DNA from: Paenibacillus sp. Marseille-Q4541
GTDB taxonomy: Bacteria; Bacillota; Bacilli; Paenibacillales; Paenibacillaceae
Direction of reading: 5' to 3'
DNA length: 64,000 bases
Assembly: GCF_018310695.1 (NCBI RefSeq)
Contig: NZ_JAGXCY010000001.1
Coordinates: forward strand, 62,001 to 126,000
Shown: positions 51,350 through 60,433 of the stretch, in pieces
Position numbering within the stretch: the stretch's first letter is position 1
Layout of the letters: every line of letters begins with the position of its first letter
Notes under the pieces: model-generated
Seen by the model: only the letters and a program-made list of their open reading frames with translations
The model's database searches: none
Told to the model about the DNA's origin: nothing
Program-made: the position numbers and the translations under genes

Positions 51350-52672
51350 CTAACTTTCGTCGGACTTGCGCCGAGTAAATATACGAATAGGCGTACCTTC
51401 AAAGTTGAAAGCAGCACGTATTTTATTCTCAAGGTAACGTTCATACGAGAAATGCATTAGTTCCGGATCATTTACGAACACAACGATCGTTGGAGGTTTA
51501 ACTGCAACTTGGGTCACATAATTTATACGCAAGCGTCTTCCTTTATCTGTAGGCGGTGGATTAATTGCCACAGCATCAGAGACAACATCGTTAAGTAAAT
51601 GGGTCTGAACACGCATTACATGTTGCTGAGATACATGCTGCACTACAGGAAGTAATTTTTGTAAACGCTGTTTTGTTTTGGCAGATAAGAATACGATAGG
51701 AGCGTAGGTCATGAACAAAAAGTGATCTCGAATATTTCTTTCGAATTCACGCATCGTTTTGTCATCTTTATCTACAACATCCCATTTGTTTACGACAAAC
51801 AAAGAAGCTTTTCCTGCCTCATAGGCATAGCCAGCAATATGCTTGTCCTGATCGATAATTCCCTCTTCACCATTAATAACAATCAGTACAACATCTGCAC
51901 GTTCAATGGCACGCATCGCACGCATAACACTGTACTTCTCTGTTGTCTCATACACCTTACCGCGTTTTCTCATCCCTGCTGTATCGATGAGCACATAACG
52001 CTGTCCGTCTTTTTCGAACGGAGTATCGATTGCATCCCTTGTAGTTCCAGCAATATCACTTACAATGACTCGTTCTTCACCAAGAATAGCATTTACAAGT
52101 GATGATTTTCCTACGTTCGGACGTCCAATGAGCGCAACTCGGATGACATCTTCATCATACCCATCATCCTCTAGTTCAGGGAGATTACTCGCAATCGCAT
52201 CTAGCAAGTCGCCAATTCCTGTACCATGGCTTCCGGAAATCCCAATTGGATCACCAAATCCAAAGGAATAAAATTCATAAATCAGGTCGCTCCGACCCAT
52301 ATTATCTACTTTATTAACTGCAACGATGATCGGTTTACCCGATCGATACAGAATTTGTGCTACTTCTTCGTCAGATTGTGTAACACCTGTCTTGGCATCA
52401 CACATAAATACGATGACATCTGCTTCTTCAATAGCGAGCTCTGCCTGCATACGGATGGATTTGAGAATGACATCTTCACCATCAATTTCGATTCCTCCCG
52501 TATCAATAACACTGAAAGGTTTACCGTTCCACTCCGCCACACCATACAAACGGTCACGCGTAATTCCCGGTTTATCTTCCACAATGGCCAACCGGTCGCC
52601 GATGATCCGGTTAAAAATTGTTGATTTCCCTACATTCGGACGTCCGACTATAGCCACAACGGGTCTTGCCAT
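51350..52672 (-). CDS. der: Ribosome-associated GTPase Der (EngA)
   Basis: 440 residues with two tandem GTPase domains: G1 [13 protein letters not shown] at residues 9-21 with DTGG and NKVD; second G1 [13 protein letters not shown] near 180 with DTAG and NKWD. A KH-like domain fills about 350-440 and ends [11 protein letters not shown]. Der acts in 50S subunit assembly. ATG 52672 has GGAGG ten bases upstream. Upstream is rpsA, downstream plsY. Confidence 0.97.
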   Translation of the reverse strand: MARPVVAIVGRPNVGKSTIFNRIIGDRLAIVEDKPGITRDRLYGVAEWNGKPFSVIDTGGIEIDGEDVILKSIRMQAELAIEEADVIVFMCDAKTGVTQSDEEVAQILYRSGKPIIVAVNKVDNMGRSDLIYEFYSFGFGDPIGISGSHGTGIGDLLDAIASNLPELEDDGYDEDVIRVALIGRPNVGKSSLVNAILGEERVIVSDIAGTTRDAIDTPFEKDGQRYVLIDTAGMRKRGKVYETTEKYSVMRAMRAIERADVVLIVINGEEGIIDQDKHIAGYAYEAGKASLFVVNKWDVVDKDDKTMREFERNIRDHFLFMTYAPIVFLSAKTKQRLQKLLPVVQHVSQQHVMRVQTHLLNDVVSDAVAINPPPTDKGRRLRINYVTQVAVKPPTIVVFVNDPELMHFSYERYLENKIRAAFNFEGTPIRIFTRRKSDES

Positions 52673-52749
52673 AAAATACACTCCTCCTGTCACTTCTTAC
52701 GCTTCATCATAGCAAAAAAAAGATAATTAAGCTAATGCTTTCCTTATCC

Positions 52750-52800
52750 AAAAAAGGGGTTCTAACAACAATCGGCGAACCCCGAAGGGTCCGCCAATCG
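52750..52800 (-). terminator. Terminator after rpsA
   Basis: Minus strand GGCGGACCC-TTCG-GGGTTCGCC with flanking pairs, followed by a short gap and CCCCTTTTTT. The T-run is a little distant, so efficiency is uncertain. Confidence 0.6.
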
Positions 52801-52852
52801 TGATTAGCAACCTGTTTGTTGCCATTATGAAGGTAAGCTTAACGCGACTTCA

Positions 52853-54082
52853 TTATTTGAATTTGCTTAATTTATCACCAAAGCGCTCGCCAAGTGTAAT
52901 GCTAAGACCTTCATTACTCATGGAAACATTCGGATTGTCGATCACTTCACGTGGTGCATGTGATTTTTTGGATTTCTCAGAACGAGGCGCTGCATCAGCA
53001 GGAGCTTCTTCTGTTTCTTTGATGCTCAGGCTAGCACGTTGCTCAGCAGAGTTAAGTTCCAAAATTTTCACTTGAACTTCTTGACCCTCTTTGAGTACTT
53101 CGTGTGGAGTGCCGATGTGTTTATGAGAAATTTGGGAAATGTGAACCAAACCTTCTACACCCGGAGCGATCTCAACGAAAGCACCAAATTGTACCAGACG
53201 TTTTACTACACCTGTTACGATATCGCCTGTGTTAAACTGCTCAGTTGCAGTTTCCCAAGGACCTGGTTGAGCTGCTTTAATACTGAGGCTGATTTTTCCT
53301 TTTTCAGGATCAACTTTCAATACTTTAACATTCACTTTGTCGCCTTCGGAAAGAACGTCAGATGGTTTATCCACATGGCTCCAAGCAATCTCAGATACGT
53401 GAACAAGGCCGTCTACGCCGCCTACATCAACGAATGCACCAAATTGAGTCAAACGTTGAACAGTACCTTCAAGTTGTTGTCCTTCAGCAAGCTCAGCGAT
53501 CACTTTTTGTTTGTTAACTTCATGCTCTGCATCCAGAACATCTTTCTGGGACAGGATTACTTTGTTTGCTTCACGGTCCAATTCTTTTACTTTAACGCGA
53601 AGAGTTTTACCTTTGTAATCGCTGAAGTCTTCTACAAAATGACGCTCAACCATAGAAGCTGGAATGAATCCGCGTACGCCAACGTCAGCTACTACGCCGC
53701 CTTTAACGACATCAGAAACAGTGACTTCAAATACTTCACCAGACTCATGGTATTTCACGAGTTGTTCCCATGCATTTTCGCTGTCGATTGCACGTTTGGA
53801 AAGAACCAGTCTTTCTTTTTCGTCATCGATGCTAACTACTTTACATTCTACTTCTTGGCCAACTTCTACTGCTTCGCTAATGTTATCCACTTGTACAGAG
53901 GAAAGTTCGCGAACTGGAATTACACCGTCATATTTATATCCAATGCTTACATAAGCTTGGTTATCTTCCAATTTGACAATGGTTCCTTTTACAGTATCGC
54001 CTTTTTTTAATGATACGAATGAATCCAATTCATCTTGGGTTGCTGCTTCTGTTACTTCTTGATTTTTAGTCTCTTCCGACAT
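52853..54082 (-). CDS. rpsA: S1-domain RNA-binding protein (ribosomal protein S1 homolog, YpfD)
   Basis: 409 residues with four S1 domains, at about 30-100, 118-185, 203-272 and 288-357: GDTVKGTIVKLEDNQAYVSIG; GEVFEVTVSDVVKGGVVADVG; GQQLEGTVQRLTQFGAFVDVG; GDIVTGVVKRLVQFGAFVEIA. Gram-negative S1 has six; four is usual in this group. The protein binds single-stranded mRNA, although in Bacillus it is not clearly a ribosomal core protein. ATG 54082 with GAGGAGGG upstream. Very codon-biased, as for a highly expressed gene. Confidence 0.95.
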   Translation of the reverse strand: MSEETKNQEVTEAATQDELDSFVSLKKGDTVKGTIVKLEDNQAYVSIGYKYDGVIPVRELSSVQVDNISEAVEVGQEVECKVVSIDDEKERLVLSKRAIDSENAWEQLVKYHESGEVFEVTVSDVVKGGVVADVGVRGFIPASMVERHFVEDFSDYKGKTLRVKVKELDREANKVILSQKDVLDAEHEVNKQKVIAELAEGQQLEGTVQRLTQFGAFVDVGGVDGLVHVSEIAWSHVDKPSDVLSEGDKVNVKVLKVDPEKGKISLSIKAAQPGPWETATEQFNTGDIVTGVVKRLVQFGAFVEIAPGVEGLVHISQISHKHIGTPHEVLKEGQEVQVKILELNSAEQRASLSIKETEEAPADAAPRSEKSKKSHAPREVIDNPNVSMSNEGLSITLGERFGDKLSKFK

Positions 54083-54200
54083 ATTCAATACCCTCCTCAA
54101 TTCAAAAACCCCATTTATTTAAACCTGCCGTTAGCAGAGTTCAAAACATAACTTGGTAATGCTTAGCTTACCATAAAATAATAAGTATCATTCATTGCCT

Positions 54201-54791
54201 CTATGGCTTAGATGGTACTCCGGTTTTTGCCATTTCTTCAATTTTGGACATAATTTTCTCCGTCGCCCGTTCAAGTGATTCACCTGAAGGGTCGTCTCTG
54301 AATTCATCCAAATTGACAGGTGCACCATATACAATTTTCATTTTTCTGAAAGGTTTGTATTCACCAATAACAGCGGCTGGTACAACAGCGGCACCACTGC
54401 GCAGTGCAAAACTCGCAGCTCCCTTTTTACCAATACCCCCATCATTATTACGGCTACCTTGCGGAAAGATCCCAAGGACTTCTCCACCCCGAAGGATGTT
54501 AAGTGCAGTCTTGATTGAATCCTTGCTGACACCGCCCCGTTTCACCGGGAAAGCCCCAAGTCCTTTAAGGATGGGTCCAAGCACAGGAATTTCAAACAAT
54601 TCGCTCTTTGCCATAAATCTGATCTTACGATGAATTTTGATCCCAAGTGTTGGCGGGTCGAAGTTACTAATGTGATTGCAACACATTACCACGCCACCTT
54701 CACGGGGAATGTTTTCTCTTCCAACGGCCTCCAAACGAAATATAACAGTATAAATTACGTTTAACAAAAACCGACCGATCGAATAAATCAT
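54201..54791 (-). CDS. plsC: 1-acyl-sn-glycerol-3-phosphate acyltransferase
   Basis: 196 residues. The acyltransferase block I NHISNFDPPT (N-H-x4-D) near residue 40, block III FPQGSRNNDGG near 117 (FPEGTR variant) and block IV AVVPAAVIG are present; one hydrophobic segment starts the chain. It makes phosphatidic acid from the product of PlsY. ATG 54791 overlaps the cmk end by four bases. Same cmk-plsC-rpsA order in related genomes. Confidence 0.94.
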   Translation of the reverse strand: MIYSIGRFLLNVIYTVIFRLEAVGRENIPREGGVVMCCNHISNFDPPTLGIKIHRKIRFMAKSELFEIPVLGPILKGLGAFPVKRGGVSKDSIKTALNILRGGEVLGIFPQGSRNNDGGIGKKGAASFALRSGAAVVPAAVIGEYKPFRKMKIVYGAPVNLDEFRDDPSGESLERATEKIMSKIEEMAKTGVPSKP

Positions 54792-55492
54792 AAACCTACA
54801 TCTCCCCTGACATCCATACAGCGCGTTACAATGTGTTCAACAACCTCATCAATACTCATTGACGTGGTATCTAGAACGATGGCATCTTCTGCTTGACGTA
54901 GCGGCGAAACTTCGCGTTCCTGATCCAGCTTGTCCCGAGCCGCAATATCTCTCTCGAGCTGCTCAAGTGTCAAATCTTCCGTCTTCTCCAGTTCCTTGAA
55001 CCGGCGAAGTGCACGTTCCCTAACGCTTGCGGTCATAAAAATTTTCACTTCTGCATCTGGTAAAACCGTCGTTCCGATGTCCCTGCCATCCATAACAACC
55101 CCTTTGCGAAGAGCCATTTCTCTTTGCATTTCAACAAGGTGACTTCGCAACTCTTCAATTTGCGAATACATGGATACGATTCCAGTAACTTCTCTTGAAC
55201 GGATCGGTCCTGATACATCTTCCCCATTAAGGAATACCTTCTGTCCGCTTTCATCCGGAATCAATTCGATCTCCAGATTTTTAATATGCGTAAGTACGGT
55301 ATCTACCTCTTCAGGTTCAATCTCATGGCGAAGCATATAATAGGTTACAGCACGATACATAGCACCTGTATCCACGTACACATAAGACAGCTTGCTCGCC
55401 ACGCGTCTAGCAACGGTACTTTTCCCAGCTCCTGCTGGACCGTCAATAGCCACATTCATTTTCCCGTTCTCTGCTGCATTCTGGCTTGTCAA
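54788..55492 (-). CDS. cmk: Cytidylate kinase
   Basis: 234 residues. Phosphorylates CMP and dCMP. Walker A VAIDGPAGAGKSTVARRVA near residue 15-32, YVDTGAMYRAVTYYML, MDGRDIGTTVLPDAEVKIFMTAS near 140-160 and the lid RDKLDQEREVSPLRQAEDA near 190-205. The start is TTG 55492, nine bases after AGGAGG; the N-terminal tail of about ten residues before NVAIDGP is longer than usual. Head of the cmk-plsC pair. Confidence 0.95.
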   Translation of the reverse strand: MTSQNAAENGKMNVAIDGPAGAGKSTVARRVASKLSYVYVDTGAMYRAVTYYMLRHEIEPEEVDTVLTHIKNLEIELIPDESGQKVFLNGEDVSGPIRSREVTGIVSMYSQIEELRSHLVEMQREMALRKGVVMDGRDIGTTVLPDAEVKIFMTASVRERALRRFKELEKTEDLTLEQLERDIAARDKLDQEREVSPLRQAEDAIVLDTTSMSIDEVVEHIVTRCMDVRGDVGL

Positions 55493-55523
55493 CGGGGCAT
55501 TCCTCCTCAAACTTAAGCCTCAA

Positions 55524-55545
55524 GAAAAAAGCAGGCATTGCCTGC
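55524..55545 (-). terminator. Terminator between ypfB and cmk
   Basis: GCAGGC-AAT-GCCTGC (palindromic 6-bp stem) followed by TTTTTTCTT on the minus strand. Confidence 0.7.
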
Positions 55546-55589
55546 GACGTGAAAATTATACCACACAACAAGCACTGATGCAAAAAGGG

Positions 55590-55826
55590 TCACTCTTTAT
55601 CAACCCTATTCGGAGTACTGAAAGCAGCTGGTAATGGAGTTCCCTCAAGCCGAATAACTGCTGACAAAAGAGGGGCTGTGTACCTATTGTGAAGCAAGAT
55701 TTGAAATACGAGAAGTAACAATAACAAACAGAACAGTAGCTTCTTAAAAAAGCTTTCTACCTGATTGCTGAACTGCTTAAACAAGGCTTCGTATTTCTGG
55801 GTTGCCTGATCATGTTGCTTCATCAT
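55590..55826 (-). CDS. Small membrane protein, YpfB-like (DUF5359)
   Basis: 78 residues: an N-terminal helix with charged residues (KYEALFKQFSNQVESFFKK), one very hydrophobic segment (LLFCLLLLLLVFQILLH) and a polar tail. Agrees in type and place (between motI and cmk) with YpfB of B. subtilis. Function unknown. ATG 55826 has GGAGACG upstream. Confidence 0.7.
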   Translation of the reverse strand: MMKQHDQATQKYEALFKQFSNQVESFFKKLLFCLLLLLLVFQILLHNRYTAPLLSAVIRLEGTPLPAAFSTPNRVDKE

Positions 55827-55910
55827 TCATCGTCTCCTGCGTACAATTTTGTAAATTGTGCCCAGAGAAACCTATAATCATTCAACAATATAATCCCTAA
55901 TTTCTATTTT

Positions 55911-56567
55911 TTATCTTCCTCTAAAATCAAGCTGGCGTTCAAAACAATATTTAATTATTTTCTGGCGTTCCATGTCTGTTATTTGCGTAAATTCTACCAT
56001 TGCTTTCTTTCGTCCACTTTCTAGTGTAATGCTTCTAACAACGACTCCTTCAAAAGGAACATGCTCCATCTCACCGTTCTTGTAGTGAATCAGCAGCCAG
56101 CAAGACAGAACTTGTCCTTCCTGTACTGCATGCTTGACATCCCCTAGAAAAGAGACCCCGCCTCCACCTACGTTCTCTGTATACGTTACAAACCTCGTAA
56201 AATCATGCTGAAACTTAACAGCAAGCTCCAGCTTTGCTTGAACGCGTAAAAAATTACGTCGCTGGACTTGAAAAATTTCTTCTAGAGAGGGCCTACGTAT
56301 CTTCACCATTCTTATTACATCTTCTTTAAAACCAGTCACATATGTATTAAAAAAATGTTTTACTCCACCTTCAGTTATAAAATAGATGGACAATTCATCC
56401 CCCATATGGAGTTTTTTTAGGTGTCCGCTTCCCTCATGAATCGGCACTTCCATATAGATATCATTTTCCTCTGTTTCTGCTATTCTAGATCGATACTCAA
56501 AATGTGCTTCTTTCTCACCCTCTGATGGCAACTGTATGAACAACACATCATTTACTTTCGGATACAA
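55911..56567 (-). CDS. motI: PilZ-domain flagellar brake protein (MotI/YpfA-like)
   Basis: 218 residues. An N-terminal YcgR-like beta domain (about 1-95) is followed by a PilZ domain whose c-di-GMP motifs RRNFLR near residue 103 and NVGGGGVSF near 132 fit RxxxR and (D/N)xSxxG with small changes (GGGGV). In B. subtilis the protein binds c-di-GMP and acts as a clutch on MotA. TTG 56567 with GGGAG ten bases upstream. Same place beside ypeB as in B. subtilis. Confidence 0.88.
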   Translation of the reverse strand: MYPKVNDVLFIQLPSEGEKEAHFEYRSRIAETEENDIYMEVPIHEGSGHLKKLHMGDELSIYFITEGGVKHFFNTYVTGFKEDVIRMVKIRRPSLEEIFQVQRRNFLRVQAKLELAVKFQHDFTRFVTYTENVGGGGVSFLGDVKHAVQEGQVLSCWLLIHYKNGEMEHVPFEGVVVRSITLESGRKKAMVEFTQITDMERQKIIKYCFERQLDFRGR

Positions 56568-56663
56568 ACTATATTCACTCCCTGTATATAATCGCGCAGC
56601 ATTTTAAGCTAGCAGGAATATTATACCATGTGATTATGAAAATACGTTCAGAAAAATGCAAAA

Positions 56664-56692
56664 AACTCCTCCCAAAAGGGAGAAGCTTTTTT
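56664..56692 (-). terminator. Terminator after ypeB
   Basis: CTTCTCCC pairs with GGGAGGAG around TTTT, then six T on the minus strand. Confidence 0.85.
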
Positions 56693-58048
56693 TTACATTT
56701 TTGACCCTTCTGTTGGAGCGGGAATCTCTTCCACTGCTTCTTCCACACCGGTATCTGTATTAATGTAAATTCGGTACATCGTATTGTTAATTTTACCGCC
56801 AAATTGATAGCATAGTACTTCTTCACTGAATTCATTCTTAATTAACGCTTTGCGAGTAAAGGCTACTTCAAAATCAGGATTTAGTTTCGCTCTCGCATCT
56901 TTCAGTTTGATTTTCGGTTCTGCAAATTCACGATCGTCCTTATGCTCATTAAGGAACTCAGATGCTTGGATCCCGATCACTTCTCCGTTATCGAGGCCAA
57001 CGCGAACGGTAATTTTTTCAGGATAGACCAGCACATCATCATGTTCTCTTACATACGTGATGTTACCAAGATTATCATATGCGTTATAGGCAACAGCTTT
57101 CATCTCGCGATATCCTTTTTTCTCAAGGAAACGATCCGCTTTTGATATTGCCGTATCACGGTCTACCTGCTTTGCTCCTACTTCTCTTTCGTCGTTATAC
57201 GAAATCAACAAGCCGCCACTGGCTGTAAAATCCATACTAATTTTGTGACCATCTTGTGCTGTAACGATTGCAGTGTAAGATCTGTAATCTGTTCCTTTTC
57301 CATTCTCAATTACTTGGATATTCGGATTGTTTAGATCAGCGAATTTTTGCGCTTTGCGCTTAATATCTTCACTGGTCACGGGTACCCCGTCCAGCTTACG
57401 GATTGTACGTTTCTCATATAGACTAGAAACGGAAGGGCTCCATTCCAATGGTGGATATTTACCTACTTTTTCATCCACTGCTCTAAAGCCATCGACAATC
57501 GCATTTTGTTTTTGTTTTTTCCCTTGAGAAGTCATAGCAACCTCTGCATCTCCCCATTTCAGGTGATCAGAGAGAACTGACAGTTGAACTTTATCCAGAT
57601 CCTTATTAATCTCAGCTGCGTTTTTGTACAGTGTCTTGAGATTCGCTTTTTCTTGATCTGTTAACGGCTTCTCATGTAAATCTCTCAACGAAGTTTGATA
57701 CGCAAATTTGGAAATGCGCGATAACAGTTCTTCTGTCTCGTTAAAAGGCAGCATCGACAGAGGGAGTTGGTTAATTTCACCTTGTGCTTGACTGGTTAGC
57801 ATCCACACATTCATCAGACCTTTTTTGTGCATACCATCGGATGCACTGCTTACAGCTAGAGTATTTCCTAGCTCCGAGTGAATACGGTCCATATGGTATG
57901 ACAGGTCATGAAATGAGCGTTGATATTGATTTTCTGACTTCATTGCAACAGTATTGCGCTGTTGATATTGTTGATATCCCCATATCAATGATCCAATAAG
58001 CAGAACCGACACAATTGGGAATAACACCGAGCTTATACGTTTATACAT
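56693..58048 (-). CDS. ypeB: Germination protein YpeB
   Basis: 451 residues. An N-terminal anchor (FPIVSVLLIGSLIWGY) is followed by a helical region and three PepSY-like repeats in the C-terminal half (near 230-300, 310-370, 375-440; for example VDRDTAISKADRFLEKKGYREMK). YpeB is placed in the spore inner membrane and is needed to localise and protect the cortex-lytic enzyme SleB. In B. subtilis sleB lies directly upstream; here the upstream neighbours are a zinc-ribbon gene and prsW. A weak sigma-G-like promoter is present. Confidence 0.93.
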   Translation of the reverse strand: MYKRISSVLFPIVSVLLIGSLIWGYQQYQQRNTVAMKSENQYQRSFHDLSYHMDRIHSELGNTLAVSSASDGMHKKGLMNVWMLTSQAQGEINQLPLSMLPFNETEELLSRISKFAYQTSLRDLHEKPLTDQEKANLKTLYKNAAEINKDLDKVQLSVLSDHLKWGDAEVAMTSQGKKQKQNAIVDGFRAVDEKVGKYPPLEWSPSVSSLYEKRTIRKLDGVPVTSEDIKRKAQKFADLNNPNIQVIENGKGTDYRSYTAIVTAQDGHKISMDFTASGGLLISYNDEREVGAKQVDRDTAISKADRFLEKKGYREMKAVAYNAYDNLGNITYVREHDDVLVYPEKITVRVGLDNGEVIGIQASEFLNEHKDDREFAEPKIKLKDARAKLNPDFEVAFTRKALIKNEFSEEVLCYQFGGKINNTMYRIYINTDTGVEEAVEEIPAPTEGSKM

Positions 58049-58079
58049 CTTGAATTGCTCCTTTCTTCAGGTACGATGA

Positions 58080-58115
58080 CCTTATTGTGACAAGAAGAAA
58101 GGAAGGTTATGCATG
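58080..58115 (-). promoter_or_regulatory. Candidate sigma-G promoter for ypeB
   Basis: Minus strand TGCATA, spacer about 18, CACAATA, one mismatch in each box against TGAATA/CATAATA. About 30 bases before the ypeB ribosome site. Weak on sequence alone; context supports it. Confidence 0.3.
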
Positions 58116-58128
58116 AATAATCGCAAAA

Positions 58129-58278
58129 TTAGAGGACCTCTTCCTCAATATCAAACATGTCCCTATTATCGCAGACACATTGCTTGAATCCAGTTTCGAT
58201 TCTCCCCCGTTCTTTTTTACCGCGTAAGACGAACCTTTCGCCGCACTGCTTGCAGCGAATTCTCACCTTGACTCTCAT
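58129..58278 (-). CDS. Small zinc-ribbon-like protein
   Basis: 49 residues, highly charged: MRVKVRIRCKQCGERFVLRG then FKQCVCDNRDMFDIEEE. Two cysteine pairs (CKQC and CVC) look like a zinc knuckle or ribbon. ATG 58278 has GAGG nine bases upstream; a longer open frame to 58362 runs through the prsW terminator and is rejected. Lies between prsW and ypeB on the same strand. Function unknown. Confidence 0.65.
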   Translation of the reverse strand: MRVKVRIRCKQCGERFVLRGKKERGRIETGFKQCVCDNRDMFDIEEEVL

Positions 58279-58321
58279 GAATTCAAACCTCATTTCCTGG
58301 TTGATTTTGGCAATAAAAATA

Positions 58322-58378
58322 AAAAAAACACTTGCTCCTAAAAGACAGTGAAATACTGTCAACTAGAAACAAGTGTAT
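58322..58378 (-). terminator. Terminator after prsW
   Basis: ACACTTGTTTCTA pairs with TAGGAGCAAGTGT (two G-U), with an inner GACAGT/ACTGTC hairpin, then seven T on the minus strand. Confidence 0.8.
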
Positions 58379-58387
58379 CCAAATCAA

Positions 58388-59092
58388 TTACAGGTTAACC
58401 TCTTCCTCACGTTTCACAAAACGAAAAGGAGAGCGATTGTTAGCCCGGTATACTTTGCCCATCCCGCCGTACCAGAGAACGAGCATTACAGGAACAATAA
58501 ACCAATACCAACCCTGATGAATACCAAGAATGAGATCGTACAGTCCGTGCCAGAAAATCGGAAGCACAATCGACATGATAAGGAACTTACGTTGTATGCC
58601 TTTCCTGTCGCTAAACTTGGCCCTGCCCATATAATATCCCATAATAACACCAAACATCGCATGACCCGAAACGGGAAGGAGTGCTCTAAAAAGCATAAAA
58701 CTCAAAGAAGCATTTCCAGCCCACGCATATAACAGATTCTCCACAGTAGCAAAACCAAGTGAAATGGCTACAGCATACAAAATTCCGTCATAAGGCTCAT
58801 CAAACTCAGCGTGATTGTAAATAACGAAAAATAAAACAAGCCATTTCAGTACTTCTTCAACACCAGCAGAAACAACTGCAGCGTGTAAAAAAGGATGATC
58901 TCCGAAATCTCCGAACCAAAGTGTAAGTCCCCTCTGAAGGAACATAATCGGAAATACGATAAGAAGTCCGAAGAAAAACATTCGAATTACCATATGGAGA
59001 GGCTCGGCGTCGTAACGGTCTTTGAGATAAAAGTAGGTAAGCAGGGCGAGACCCGGCGCAATTGCCGCCGTTAAGACCGAAAACAAAAGCAC
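58388..59092 (-). CDS. prsW: PrsW family glutamic-type intramembrane protease
   Basis: 234 residues, about eight membrane spans. The catalytic EEVLKW (E-E-x3-K) near residue 78-83, FATVENLLY near 113 and the histidines in SGHAMFGVIMGYYMG near 140 and FWHGLYD near 180 are kept. In B. subtilis PrsW makes the first cut in anti-sigma RsiW. GTG 59092 follows a GGAGG by eight bases; a TTG start five codons earlier overlaps it. The ECF/anti-sigma pair at 21.4-22.6 kb would be one possible client, which is speculation. Confidence 0.92.
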   Translation of the reverse strand: MLLFSVLTAAIAPGLALLTYFYLKDRYDAEPLHMVIRMFFFGLLIVFPIMFLQRGLTLWFGDFGDHPFLHAAVVSAGVEEVLKWLVLFFVIYNHAEFDEPYDGILYAVAISLGFATVENLLYAWAGNASLSFMLFRALLPVSGHAMFGVIMGYYMGRAKFSDRKGIQRKFLIMSIVLPIFWHGLYDLILGIHQGWYWFIVPVMLVLWYGGMGKVYRANNRSPFRFVKREEEVNL

Positions 59093-59139
59093 CGAACATC
59101 CCTCCAAGATAATGGTTTCACATACTTACTAATTAAAAA

Positions 59140-59757
59140 TTATGAATCATGACGTTTAAAATGCTCACAAATTGTTCCAACTGCATTCTCTTCCATAACT
59201 AACTTACCGTACTCTCCGAGAACAGCAGTTGTAACAGAGCTTCCCTCGCCAAATTCAGCAAGAAGTGCAATGAGCGCTCCGTGCTGTTCTGTATCTACTT
59301 CATCTGGTTCAAGATGTAAGAACCATTTGTTCTGATAATGATACAGGCGGCCGGCTTCAGTCACCTTCGCTTTTAGCATGTGAGCAGCTTCAATCAACAC
59401 TTCAAAATCCTTAAATGCATACATCACAGAATCACTCTGCTCTAGTGTTACTTCCATTTCGTATATTTCATCTGCTATATCATCTTCATGTGTTGACCCA
59501 TATCGTTCACGATCATATTTGCCTCTTGTGACAATAACGACCATTCCTTGAGCAGGCAACGCGAAGACCTCAACGGCCAAAGGGCCGGTAGCATCAAATC
59601 CAAGTTCGCTATATGCCTGGTCCATCATTTCTGTAAACAGTTCATGAACCTTGGGTTCTTCCTGCCACATATCTTCTTTCTGGATGCCACGCTCGCTTAA
59701 ATCATCAAAAGTCAGGAAAATCCGTATCTTGTCATTGCTTAAGCGTTCTATTTTCAT
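59140..59757 (-). CDS. mecA: MecA-like adaptor protein
   Basis: 205 residues. N-terminal MKIERLSNDKIRIFLTFDDLSERGIQKEDMW is the recognition domain; after an acidic linker (about 100-115) the C-terminal domain (VMYAFKDFEVLIEAAHML; LYHYQNKWFLHLEPD) should bind the ClpC unfoldase. MecA hands ComK and other proteins to ClpCP. It may equally be the paralog YpbH; the sequence does not decide. ATG 59757 with AGGGGAG upstream. Near prsW, as ypbH/prsW region genes are in related species. Confidence 0.88.
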   Translation of the reverse strand: MKIERLSNDKIRIFLTFDDLSERGIQKEDMWQEEPKVHELFTEMMDQAYSELGFDATGPLAVEVFALPAQGMVVIVTRGKYDRERYGSTHEDDIADEIYEMEVTLEQSDSVMYAFKDFEVLIEAAHMLKAKVTEAGRLYHYQNKWFLHLEPDEVDTEQHGALIALLAEFGEGSSVTTAVLGEYGKLVMEENAVGTICEHFKRHDS

Positions 59758-59883
59758 ACAGGATCTCCCCTTTATAAGCATGTGTTATAAACAGATTATG
59801 TTGTATTCTGTGAGTATGTGCTCAAAATGGATTATGTAAGTATGTTATCATTTTATACCCACAATTGCACGTAATAAAAACGA

Positions 59884-59931
59884 CAAAAAAGAATCATTCA
59901 CAGACCAAAAAAGGATCTGTAAATGATTCTG
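59884..59931 (-). terminator. Terminator after the 119-residue gene
   Basis: AGAATCATTTACAGA pairs with TCTGTGAATGATTCT (one G-U) around a T-rich loop, then six T on the minus strand. Confidence 0.9.
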
Positions 59932-59950
59932 TCTTCAAATCCCTATTTCT

Positions 59951-60310
59951 TTACAGACCAGGAATTGCCGTATGGGATTCCTTCAATACTTTCTCGACTT
60001 CTTTTTTTACGTCCGGGTTAGAACGAATAAAAGATTTGAGCAGGTCCATGTTTTCGGCTTTTTGTTCAGGTGTTATCACTTTATTCGCTGCAGATTTGTT
60101 ATCTGAGCCAGAATCCTTAGTTGTCTCGTCTGTCAGGACTTTACTCAGCATGCTATCCATTCCAGGGAAGGTTATGTCCATCACCTTATCTTTGGCTTCA
60201 TGCAAGTATTTTCGAGCTTGTTTTGCCGAAGGCATGTTTCCCTTTTTGGAGAGAACAGAGCAAGCTACAGCGCCGATAGTTAAGCCCATTAAAAACGAAG
60301 AAGTTCTCAT
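59951..60310 (-). CDS. Unknown small membrane-anchored protein (YtxH-like layout)
   Basis: 119 residues. A short hydrophobic start (FLMGLTIGAVACSVLS) followed by a charged helical tail (KQARKYLHEAKDKVMD; EQKAENMDLLKSFIRSNPDVKKEVEKVL). The layout recalls YtxH-type proteins, but I cannot assign a family. The gene has its own terminator and an AAGGAGG before ATG 60310. Role unknown. Confidence 0.65.
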   Translation of the reverse strand: MRTSSFLMGLTIGAVACSVLSKKGNMPSAKQARKYLHEAKDKVMDITFPGMDSMLSKVLTDETTKDSGSDNKSAANKVITPEQKAENMDLLKSFIRSNPDVKKEVEKVLKESHTAIPGL

Positions 60311-60433
60311 TGATAAACCTCCTTGTATGATGTATGCATTCCTTATTGTTCACGTAAATAAGAGAAGTCATGCGTGAATCATACAGAAAGTTTTTAACTG
60401 AATAATTATATCCTCATCGAGAACAACTCATAA

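Noticed and set aside
53039-54010. 323-codon open frame on the plus strand
   Set aside because: It lies wholly antisense to rpsA. The strong codon bias of rpsA leaves the opposite strand open; the translation is rich in Phe/Tyr/Asn with no domain and no ribosome site.
56575-56835. 86-codon minus-strand frame over the ypeB end
   Set aside because: It overlaps the ypeB C-terminus and its terminator in another frame, without ribosome site or recognisable product.
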